A DNA stretch of 11,422 nt from Allobutyricicoccus pentlandensis (GTDB taxonomy: Bacteria > Bacillota > Clostridia > Oscillospirales > QAMX01). Below, piece after piece: positions 5,032 through 11,422 of this stretch. Every line of letters starts with the position of its first letter. Positions within the stretch are counted from its first letter, which is position 1. The stretch lies in assembly GCA_904398645.1 (NCBI GenBank), contig CAJFPH010000037.1:1-11422 (forward strand), written 5' to 3'. Made by a program: the position numbers and the translations under genes. The notes below the pieces were generated by a model. That model had not been told where the DNA came from. It searched no databases and saw only the letters and a program-made list of their open reading frames with translations.

Positions 5032-5877
5032 ATGAAAAAGTTTACCGCATTGGCAATGGCACTATTGATGCTCGTTGCAGTATTGACCGGCTGTGCAAGC
5101 AACACAGCAAACCAGGAGATCACCGTTGTTTCCCGTGAAGAGGGTTCCGGTACGCGTTCCGCATTTATTGAGTTGACAGGCATTGAGGTCGACGATGTAG
5201 ATCAAACGACTGTTGATGCAGAAATCAGCAACTCAACGGCTGTTGTAATGCAGACGGTTGCTGGAAACACTGCGGCGATCGGTTATATTTCCCTTGGCTC
5301 CTTGGACGACAGTATTAAGGCAGTCACCGTTGATGGCGTCGAGGCGTCCGTAGATAACATCTTGAGCGGTACATATCCGATTTCCCGTCCGTTTAATGTT
5401 GCAACCCTGGGCGAGTTGACAAATGAAGCTGCGCAGGACTTCTTAAACTACATTATGAGCGATGAGGGTCAGGCGATTATCACCGAAAATGGTTATGTCT
5501 CCACTTCTTCAACCGGTGCATTCACATCCACCAATCCAAGCGGTACGGTTACCTTGGCTGGTTCCTCATCTGTTTCCCCGATTATGGAGAAGCTTGCAGA
5601 AGCCTATATGGCGCTGAACAGCAATGTGACAGTTCAGATTCAGACTTCTGACTCCAGTACCGGTATGACGTCTGCGATTGACGGCCTGTGCGATATCGGA
5701 ATGGCTTCCCGTGCTGTTTCTGACAGCGAGCTGGCAGAGGGTCTGGTTTCCACCACCATTTGCATGGATGGCATTGCAGTGGTTGTCAACCTTGAAAATG
5801 AGGTCACAAACCTTACGCTTGAGCAGATTCGTCAGATCTTCGTTGGCGAGATCACGAACTGGGGCGATATTGCGTAA
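5032..5877 (+). CDS. pstS: PstS phosphate-binding lipoprotein with circularly permuted lobes
   Basis: A 281-residue lipoprotein that captures phosphate at the outer face of the membrane for PstCAB. The start at 5032 was chosen because AAGGAG lies 10 nt upstream and MKKFTALAMALLML-LTGC gives a signal peptide with lipobox ending at C21; the frame is open back to 4882 but without signal sequence or ribosome binding site. All PstS motifs are present but in rotated order. SREEGSGTR (34-42), normally mid-protein, comes first; then IGYISLGS (83-90), YPISRPF (115-121) and the usual C-terminal part SDEGQAIITENGY (143-155). A linker of about 18 residues follows, then the usual N-terminal lobe: AGSSSVSP (176-183), DSSTGM (207-212), DIGMASR (221-227), DGIAV (246-250) and IFVGEITNWGDIA (269-281). 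The protein ends where canonical PstS would continue into its SGT segment, so nothing is missing. I recall similar clostridial sequences but could not check. Confidence 0.93.
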   Translation: MKKFTALAMALLMLVAVLTGCASNTANQEITVVSREEGSGTRSAFIELTGIEVDDVDQTTVDAEISNSTAVVMQTVAGNTAAIGYISLGSLDDSIKAVTVDGVEASVDNILSGTYPISRPFNVATLGELTNEAAQDFLNYIMSDEGQAIITENGYVSTSSTGAFTSTNPSGTVTLAGSSSVSPIMEKLAEAYMALNSNVTVQIQTSDSSTGMTSAIDGLCDIGMASRAVSDSELAEGLVSTTICMDGIAVVVNLENEVTNLTLEQIRQIFVGEITNWGDIA

Positions 5878-5901
5878 GCAATTGAACAGGTAAAATTCTT
5901 T

Positions 5902-5935
5902 AAGGCAACGGCGGGGGAGACCCTTCCGTTGCCTT
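5902..5935 (+). promoter_or_regulatory. Intercistronic hairpin between pstS and pstC
   Basis: AAGGCAACGG (5902-5911) pairs perfectly over 10 bp with CCGTTGCCTT (5926-5935); GGG/CCC inside the 14-nt loop may add pairs. There is no T tract after it, so it is not a plain terminator. Its place in the 78-nt gap after pstS suggests a stabiliser of the pstS mRNA 3' end or a processing point that gives more binding protein than permease. Confidence 0.7.
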
Positions 5936-5955
5936 GCCGGTAAACGGGGGACAAA

Positions 5956-6819
5956 ATGAAGGCTGGAAAAGTTCATAATTTTCGCGAAACCGCGATGAAA
6001 TTTTTATTTTTGATTGCAGCGTGTGTTTCCATTTTAGCGGTTATTCTAATTTGCGTTTTCCTTTTTGCAAACGGCATCCCCACAATGCATGAAATTGGTT
6101 TTCTGAATTTTCTTTTGGGGACTACATGGGCGCCAAGTCAGGACATTTACGGGATTTTTCCAATGATTATCGCCAGTATCATTGTAACGGCGGGAGCAAT
6201 TATTCTTGGCGTACCGGCGGGACTTCTCTGCGCAATTTTTCTTGCACGTTTTTGCCCGAAAAAATTATATACCGTATTAAAACCTGCCGCAGAGTTACTG
6301 GCTGGTATTCCATCCATAGTTTACGGTTTTTTTGGACTTGTTGTTATTGTACCGCTTATGCAGAACCTGGTCGGCGGCGGAGGCAAGAGCATAATAACGG
6401 CCTCTGTAATGCTGGGCATCATGATTTTACCGACGATTATCAATGTGGCAGAATCATCCATACGTGCCGTACCGGAGAGTTATTATGAGGGCTCCTTGGC
6501 GCTTGGCGCGACTCATGAACGCAGCGTATTTTCCGCTGTACTTCCGGCGGCTAAATCTGGAATTTTAGCGGGCGTCATTCTTGGCGTAGGTCGTGCCATT
6601 GGTGAGACGATGGCCGTCGTTATGGTTGCGGGTAACCAGCCCGCCCTGCCGGATAGTATTTTATCCGGTGTGCGCACGCTTACGGCAAATATTGTCCTGG
6701 AGATGGGCTATGCGACGGATCTGCACCGTGAGGCTTTGATCGCATGTGGCGTCGTCCTGTTTGTGTTTATCCTGATTATTAATCTCTGCTTCTCGGCGTT
6801 GAAACGGAGGACGGAGTAA
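5956..6819 (+). CDS. pstC: PstC phosphate ABC transporter permease
   Basis: A 287-residue inner-membrane permease; with PstA it forms the channel for phosphate delivered by PstS. About six hydrophobic segments are visible, roughly at 15-40, 66-97, 113-137, 145-165, 200-226 and 258-280. LLAGIPSIVYGFFGL (114-128) and the EAA-type cytoplasmic loop YEGSLALGATHERS with VLPAA (177-199), which docks on PstB, identify the family, as does GVGRAIGETMA (210-220). The start has GGGGGA 5 nt upstream. The stop overlaps the pstA start by one base (TAATG). Length and motifs are normal. Confidence 0.96.
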   Translation: MKAGKVHNFRETAMKFLFLIAACVSILAVILICVFLFANGIPTMHEIGFLNFLLGTTWAPSQDIYGIFPMIIASIIVTAGAIILGVPAGLLCAIFLARFCPKKLYTVLKPAAELLAGIPSIVYGFFGLVVIVPLMQNLVGGGGKSIITASVMLGIMILPTIINVAESSIRAVPESYYEGSLALGATHERSVFSAVLPAAKSGILAGVILGVGRAIGETMAVVMVAGNQPALPDSILSGVRTLTANIVLEMGYATDLHREALIACGVVLFVFILIINLCFSALKRRTE

Positions 6820-7679
6820 TGAATAACAAATTGAGTTTTTCAGAGCGTATGTCTGCATATCGCCACCATCCGATGTCTTTGGTACAGAGAATTTTGGTTT
6901 TGCTTGCCGCTTTTGTGACGTTTGGCGTGCTGGTGGCGCTGATTGTTTATATTTTGGTCATGGGCGTACCGAATCTTCGCCCGAGCCTTTTTGCGTGGAA
7001 ATATAACTCGGAGAATGTTTCCATGCTTCCCGCAATTGTGAACACGGTTGTCATGATTGTGATGACGCTTGTAATGTCGGTGCCGTTTGGCGTTGGAGCC
7101 GCAATTTATCTGGTTGAATACGCAAAACGTGGAAATAAGCTTGTCAAGTTAATCCGTATTACGGCCGAAACGCTGTCTGGTATTCCTTCGATTGTATACG
7201 GTTTGTTTGGCTTTTTGATGTTTGTCATTGCGCTCCACATGAGTTACTCCATGCTTGCAGGCGCTTTGACGCTTGCAATTATGGTGCTGCCGACAATTTT
7301 ACGTACGACGGAGGAGGCGCTCAAAGCGGTCCCGGATTCTTATCGTGAGGGGAGCTTTGGACTCGGCGCCGGGCGTTTGCGTACGGTATTTCGTGTTGTG
7401 TTGCCGTCGGCAGTTCCCGGTATTTTTTCCGGTGTTATTCTTGCCATAGGACGTATTGTCGGCGAGACTGCGGCGTTAATTTTTACGTCGGGTACCGTTA
7501 CGGGTGTCGCGGGAAGTTTGTTGGACTCCGGCCGAACACTGGCTATCCATATGTACTGCTTGTTAAACGAAGGACTTTATAGAGAGGAAGCGTATGCTAC
7601 GGCTGTGGTCCTTTTGGTCCTTGTGATTGGTATTAATGCCCTTTCCGGTGCGGTCGCTAAGAAAATTACAAAACAATAA
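6819..7679 (+). CDS. pstA: PstA phosphate ABC transporter permease
   Basis: The 286-residue second permease of the Pst transporter. Hydrophobic segments lie at about 24-49, 70-98, 118-140, 143-162, 198-224 and 258-280. Family signs are TAETLSGIPSIVYGLFGF (115-132), the EAA loop REGSFGLGAGRLRT with VVLPSAVPG (176-201), and AIGRIVGETAALIFT (209-223). Its ATG overlaps the pstC stop by one base, with GGAGG in the end of pstC as ribosome binding site, so pstC and pstA are translationally coupled and made in equal amounts. A 75-nt gap without a clear promoter or hairpin separates it from pstB. Confidence 0.96.
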   Translation: MNNKLSFSERMSAYRHHPMSLVQRILVLLAAFVTFGVLVALIVYILVMGVPNLRPSLFAWKYNSENVSMLPAIVNTVVMIVMTLVMSVPFGVGAAIYLVEYAKRGNKLVKLIRITAETLSGIPSIVYGLFGFLMFVIALHMSYSMLAGALTLAIMVLPTILRTTEEALKAVPDSYREGSFGLGAGRLRTVFRVVLPSAVPGIFSGVILAIGRIVGETAALIFTSGTVTGVAGSLLDSGRTLAIHMYCLLNEGLYREEAYATAVVLLVLVIGINALSGAVAKKITKQ

Positions 7680-7754
7680 TCATGCCTCCTTTACGGTACT
7701 GTATTTGGTGTTGATGAAGGATGGGAAGCGGATTAGGAGATATGAGGAAAATAT

Positions 7755-8504
7755 ATGGATAAAATAGTAATTGAAAATCTCGATCTTTGGTATAGCGACT
7801 TCAAAGCATTGAAAAACGTAAACCTGCGTCTTCCGGAAAATGAGATTACGGCATTCATTGGGCCGTCCGGGTGTGGAAAATCCACGTTGCTCAAATCGCT
7901 GAACCGTATGAATGATTTGGTAGAGGGCTGCCGGATTAAGGGAACAATTACGCTGGACGGGGAAGATATCTATGGAAAGATGGATGTAAACCTGTTGCGT
8001 AAACGTGTTGGAATGGTCTTTCAGAAGCCTAACCCCTTTCCTATGAGTGTTTATGACAATATTGCCTACGGGCCGCGTACGCATGGGATCCGCTCAAAGG
8101 GCCGCCTTGACGAAATCGTTGAGAAGTCGTTGCGTGATGCGGCAATATGGGATGAGGTGAGCGACAGGCTGAAAAAAAGCGCCTTGGGTCTTTCCGGAGG
8201 ACAGCAGCAGCGTCTGTGTATTGCACGTGCGCTTGCCGTGCAGCCCGAAGTACTTCTGATGGATGAACCAACCTCTGCTCTTGACCCGATTTCTACTTCC
8301 AAGATAGAGGATCTTGCTCAGGAGCTGAAAAAGGATTATACTATTGTCATGGTTACGCATAATATGCAGCAGGCCGCGCGTATATCTGATAAGACGGCGT
8401 TTTTCCTATTGGGTGAGGTCATTGAATTTGGAGATACGGAGCAACTGTTCTCTGTCCCGAAAGACCGTCGCACTGAGGATTATATCACAGGGAGGTTTGG
8501 ATAA
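7755..8504 (+). CDS. pstB: PstB phosphate ABC transporter ATPase
   Basis: The 249-residue cytoplasmic ATPase that drives phosphate import through PstCA; the usual length for PstB. All motifs are intact: Walker A GPSGCGKST (36-44), Q-loop Q90 in VFQKPNPFPMS (the PNPFPMS segment is typical of PstB), signature LSGGQQQR (146-153), Walker B VLLMDEP (166-172), D-loop SALD (174-177) and the switch His H202 in VTHNMQQA. The start has GAGGA 8 nt upstream. The stop overlaps the phoU start by one base. Confidence 0.97.
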   Translation: MDKIVIENLDLWYSDFKALKNVNLRLPENEITAFIGPSGCGKSTLLKSLNRMNDLVEGCRIKGTITLDGEDIYGKMDVNLLRKRVGMVFQKPNPFPMSVYDNIAYGPRTHGIRSKGRLDEIVEKSLRDAAIWDEVSDRLKKSALGLSGGQQQRLCIARALAVQPEVLLMDEPTSALDPISTSKIEDLAQELKKDYTIVMVTHNMQQAARISDKTAFFLLGEVIEFGDTEQLFSVPKDRRTEDYITGRFG

Positions 8505-9148
8505 TGCGCAGCAAGTTCGACGAACAGCTTGAATATTTAAACGTAGAGTTAATTAAGATGGGCGCGCTGTGTGAAGAGGCGATCTCTTCCGCAATCAAAG
8601 CGCTTTTGGACGACGATCGGGAAATGTCCCGAAAAGCGTGCGAGATAGACCGTGAAATTGATCAAAAGGAGCGGGATATTGAGTCGCTCTGTTTAAAACT
8701 TTTGTTACAGCAGCAGCCGGTTGCACGCGACTTGCGCGTAATTTCTTCAGCGTTGAAAATGATTTCCGATATGGAGCGTATTGGGGATCAGGCGTCGGAC
8801 ATTGCGGAAATTACTTCCTTTATCAGCGGCAGTGAGGTGCAGAGCCGGATTCATATTCGCGATATGGCGCTTGCCGCGATTAACATGGTGACAGAAAGTA
8901 TTGATTCTTTTGTAAAGCAGGATATGAATTTGGCGGAGCATGTGATTCAGTCTGACGATGTTGTCGACGGTCTCTTTGTCAAGGTGAAGGCTGAGCTGAT
9001 TGCTTTAATTAAAAAGGATAACGGCGGCGCGGAGACATACATGGATCTTTTGATGATTGCAAAATATTTGGAGAGAATCGGTGATCACGCGACGAATGTT
9101 GCGGAATGGGTGTTATTCTCCATAACCGGAAAACATGTGGAAAGCTGA
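8504..9148 (+). CDS. phoU: PhoU phosphate signalling regulator
   Basis: A 214-residue all-helical cytoplasmic protein with the two PhoU repeats. Each carries the metal-binding ERIGD signature: DMERIGDQASDIAE (89-102) and YLERIGDHATNVAEW (188-202). In this family PhoU links PstB and the PhoR kinase, holding the Pho response off when phosphate is sufficient and restraining uptake. GGAGG in the last codons of pstB serves as its ribosome binding site, and TAATG joins the two genes. The response regulator gene follows after 6 nt. Confidence 0.96.
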   Translation: MRSKFDEQLEYLNVELIKMGALCEEAISSAIKALLDDDREMSRKACEIDREIDQKERDIESLCLKLLLQQQPVARDLRVISSALKMISDMERIGDQASDIAEITSFISGSEVQSRIHIRDMALAAINMVTESIDSFVKQDMNLAEHVIQSDDVVDGLFVKVKAELIALIKKDNGGAETYMDLLMIAKYLERIGDHATNVAEWVLFSITGKHVES

Positions 9149-9154
9149 GGAAGT

Positions 9155-9829
9155 ATGATATATTTGCTGGAAGATGATGAGAGTATTCGAAATTTTATAG
9201 TCTATGCTCTCAACAATATGAGTATGGAAGCGCGCGGGTTTGAGCGCCCGTCTGAATTCTGGGAGGCCATGCGGCAAGAACTGCCGCAACTTGTCCTGCT
9301 GGATATCATGCTGCCGGAGCAGGATGGGATTGAGATACTTAAAATTTTGCGCGAAAACCAGGACACCTCACGGCTGCCTATTATTATGCTTACAGCAAAG
9401 GGTACGGAATATGATAAGGTTTTAGGGCTTGACAGCGGAGCGGATGACTATATCGCAAAGCCGTTTGGCACAATGGAGCTTGTGTCACGCATTAAAGCTC
9501 TGCTGCGGCGTACGGATGGAAACACCTCTCGTGAGAGCTATACGCAGGATGGACTCTATTTGGAACCAGCCCGGCATATCGTGAGAGTGAATGGCCGAGA
9601 CGTAACGCTGACGTTTAAAGAATTTGAGCTGCTGTGCATGCTCTTCCGCAACCGTGGCGTAGTACTGACGCGGGACCGCATTCTGAATGAAGTGTGGGGA
9701 TATGCATTTGACGGAGAAAACCGTACTGTGGATGTCCACATCCGCACGCTCCGTGCAAAGCTCGGAGAATGCGGCGACTTGATCGAGACAGTACGCGGCG
9801 TGGGGTATAAGATTGGGGGAAATGCATGA
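9155..9829 (+). CDS. phoP: OmpR-family response regulator, probable PhoP/PhoB
   Basis: A 224-residue response regulator with a receiver domain (1-118) and an OmpR-type winged-helix DNA-binding domain (about 125-222). In the receiver, E6, D7 and D8 form the acidic pocket, D50 in VLLDIMLP is the phosphorylation site, T80 and K102 are the conserved switch residues. The effector domain shows TLTFKEFELL (151-160), the recognition-helix region NRTVDVHIRTLRAKL (189-203) and ETVRGVGYKI (211-220). It lies between phoU and the kinase, with AGGAAG just before the ATG and an ATGA overlap with the kinase gene. By position it should be the phosphate regulator (PhoP in Gram-positives, PhoB in other naming) and should bind the TTTAACAT repeats ahead of pstS. 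The pairing is inferred from gene order. Confidence 0.93.
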   Translation: MIYLLEDDESIRNFIVYALNNMSMEARGFERPSEFWEAMRQELPQLVLLDIMLPEQDGIEILKILRENQDTSRLPIIMLTAKGTEYDKVLGLDSGADDYIAKPFGTMELVSRIKALLRRTDGNTSRESYTQDGLYLEPARHIVRVNGRDVTLTFKEFELLCMLFRNRGVVLTRDRILNEVWGYAFDGENRTVDVHIRTLRAKLGECGDLIETVRGVGYKIGGNA

Positions 9830-11422
9830 AAAAGAAGATTTTCTGCGGCATATTTGTTGTGTCGGTTTTGACGTTTCTTGCATGTCTCGCCTTAATCCTC
9901 GGCGTTTTGTACAGCTATTTTGACGGCCAGCTGATAGACGGGCTGCATACGGAGAGCTCCCTGATTGCAACCGGCGTTGAAACGGGCGGCGCGGATTATT
10001 TAAACAGTCTTGGCGAAATCGAGGACCGTATAACGTGGGTTGCACCCGACGGCGAAGTGCTTTATGACAACCAGGCAAACGCCGCGGGAATGGAGAATCA
10101 TTTGGATAGAGAAGAGGTTGTCGAGGCGTTGGAATCTGGTCGTGGCGAGTCAGAGCGCACTTCCGAAACACTTTCGCAAAAGACGATTTATTATGCGGTT
10201 CGCCTTTCTGACGGCAGTGTGCTTCGAGTCTCAGATACGCGGTCGACGGTATGGAACCTCTTGTGGGGAATGGCATATTCCCTCTTGTTTATTTTGGTAA
10301 TTGCGGTGGCGCTCTCGGCGTTGTTAGCCTTCCGTCTTTCTAAATCGATCGTGAAGCCAATTAACTCAATTGATTTGGAAGCGCCCGACGTCGAGGGAAA
10401 TTATGATGAAATTTCGCCGTTGCTGATGAAAATCAATCGTCAAAATGAGCAAATTAAACATCAGATGGATGAATTGCGACGTCAGCGAGAGGAGTTCCGC
10501 CTAATTACGGAGAATATGAGCGAGGGCTTTCTTGTCGTAGACCTGAAGACGGAGCTGTTGTCATATAACTCGGCGGCGCTTCAATTGCTGGGCTCTGGAC
10601 CGGTAGAAGGTACGCCAAGCGTTTTGACGTTGAATCGAACGGAAAACTTTCGTCATGCTGTAGAAACTGCGTTGGCGGGGGAGCATTGTGAGCAGTCTAT
10701 AACGCTAGGCGGCTCGATTTATCATGTGATTGCAAATCCTGTATTGCATGACGGTGCGTTAGCCGGGGCGGTTATTATCATTTTGGACTGTACGGAACGT
10801 GAACTGAGGGATCAGATGCGCCGTGAGTTCACTTCAAATGTCTCTCATGAATTAAAAACACCACTGACATCTATTTATGGTGTCTCGGAGATGATTGCAA
10901 GCGGTATTGTAAAGCCCGGGGACATTCGATCGTTTGCACAGAATATTCATGATGAGTCTGGGCGGCTGATTACTTTGATTGAAGATATTATCAAACTTTC
11001 GCAGCTCGATGAGAATTCAATTCCCGCTGATCCTGTGCCGGTTAATTTATATGACGTGGCTGATTCCGTCGTAAAGCGTTTGGCGCCACAGGCAAAAGAG
11101 CGTGGCATCACAATTGAGTTAACGGGAGCGTCTGCGACTGTCCAGGGAATTCCAAATGTATTGGAAGAGATGGTCTATAACCTCTGCGATAATGCCATTA
11201 AGTATAATAAGGATGGCGGTCATGTACAAGTAAAGGTAACTGCCAACGACGAACATCCGGTCTTAACCGTCTCAGATACCGGCATTGGTATTCCGCGTGA
11301 GCATCAGGCGCGCGTTTTTGAACGCTTTTACCGCGCAGATAAGAGCCATTCCAAGAAGATTGGCGGTACGGGACTGGGACTTTCTATCGTAAAACATGCC
11401 GCTGCCTACCACGGCGCGACGG
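9826..11422 (+). CDS. phoR: Sensor histidine kinase, probable PhoR, cut by right edge
   Basis: The frame from the ATG at 9826 (GGGGGA 6 nt upstream, ATGA overlap with the regulator) is open for 532 codons to the window end. Order of parts: TM1 (about 5-30), an extracytoplasmic domain of roughly 110 residues (31-143), TM2 (145-170), a short HAMP-like segment and coiled coil (171-222), a PAS domain (about 223-325), then the kinase core. H-box SNVSHELKTPLTS (337-349) has H341 as phospho-acceptor; the N-box is YNLCDNAIKY (451-460), G1 DTGIGIP (484-490), F-box FERFYR (498-503) and G2 GTGLGLSIVK (514-523). Only the last few dozen residues should be missing. It probably autophosphorylates under phosphate limitation under control of Pst-PhoU and passes phosphate to D50 of the neighbouring regulator. 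The stop and anything beyond are outside the window. Confidence 0.94.
   Translation, partial: MKKKIFCGIFVVSVLTFLACLALILGVLYSYFDGQLIDGLHTESSLIATGVETGGADYLNSLGEIEDRITWVAPDGEVLYDNQANAAGMENHLDREEVVEALESGRGESERTSETLSQKTIYYAVRLSDGSVLRVSDTRSTVWNLLWGMAYSLLFILVIAVALSALLAFRLSKSIVKPINSIDLEAPDVEGNYDEISPLLMKINRQNEQIKHQMDELRRQREEFRLITENMSEGFLVVDLKTELLSYNSAALQLLGSGPVEGTPSVLTLNRTENFRHAVETALAGEHCEQSITLGGSIYHVIANPVLHDGALAGAVIIILDCTERELRDQMRREFTSNVSHELKTPLTSIYGVSEMIASGIVKPGDIRSFAQNIHDESGRLITLIEDIIKLSQLDENSIPADPVPVNLYDVADSVVKRLAPQAKERGITIELTGASATVQGIPNVLEEMVYNLCDNAIKYNKDGGHVQVKVTANDEHPVLTVSDTGIGIPREHQARVFERFYRADKSHSKKIGGTGLGLSIVKHAAAYHGAT

Noticed and set aside
9485..10276. Minus-strand frame of 263 codons across the response regulator and kinase
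   Set aside because: It is antisense to two genes with complete family motifs and has no domain or ribosome binding site of its own.

Overview
The window looks like chromosome of a Gram-positive anaerobe, most likely Clostridia (Bacillota). The grounds are strong purine-rich Shine-Dalgarno sequences on nearly every gene, consensus sigma-A promoters with 17-nt spacers, a lipoprotein PstS of clostridial style, and an OmpR/PhoR-type pair downstream of pst-phoU. This placement is inferred from style; there is no rRNA or other marker gene. Base composition looks even, and I saw no mobile element, CRISPR array, tRNA or rRNA.

Layout. (1) Positions 1-661, minus strand: the 5' part of a gene that runs off the left edge. 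It has its own promoter and ribosome binding site, but one reading frame is cut by an in-frame TAG at 470-472, leaving a 63-codon ORF and a second open stretch of at least 155 codons. (2) Positions 826-1051, plus strand: a 35-residue Asn/Gln-rich protein followed by an 18-bp perfect hairpin terminator that also serves the converging operon. (3) Positions 1081-4658, minus strand: a tightly packed four-gene operon in the order enolase-superfamily dehydratase-like enzyme, catalytically degenerate short-chain dehydrogenase (SDR), intact SDR, RraA/HMG-aldolase-like protein. It is driven by a near-consensus promoter at 4715-4743. The set suggests non-phosphorylative breakdown of a sugar acid or related hydroxy acid: dehydration, NAD(P)-dependent redox step, then retro-aldol cleavage. 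The substrate cannot be read from the sequence, and the window shows no transporter, kinase or regulator for it. (4) Positions 4918-11422, plus strand: the phosphate regulon cluster pstS-pstC-pstA-pstB-phoU-response regulator-histidine kinase. Direct TTTAACAT repeats typical of PhoP boxes precede it, and the kinase is cut by the right edge.

How the parts work together. PstS captures phosphate outside the membrane, PstC and PstA form the channel, and PstB powers it. PhoU links transporter state to the PhoR kinase, which phosphorylates the response regulator, and that regulator probably acts back on the repeats ahead of pstS. The genes overlap or nearly abut except at pstS/pstC, where a hairpin probably separates pstS mRNA levels from the rest, and at pstA/pstB, where 75 nt intervene.

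The most notable points are: PstS has its two lobes in swapped order, that is, a circularly permuted phosphate-binding protein; a translationally linked pair of SDRs in which one member has lost three of the four catalytic tetrad residues; the in-frame amber codon in the left-edge gene; and the KxD in place of the usual KxK motif in the enolase-superfamily enzyme.
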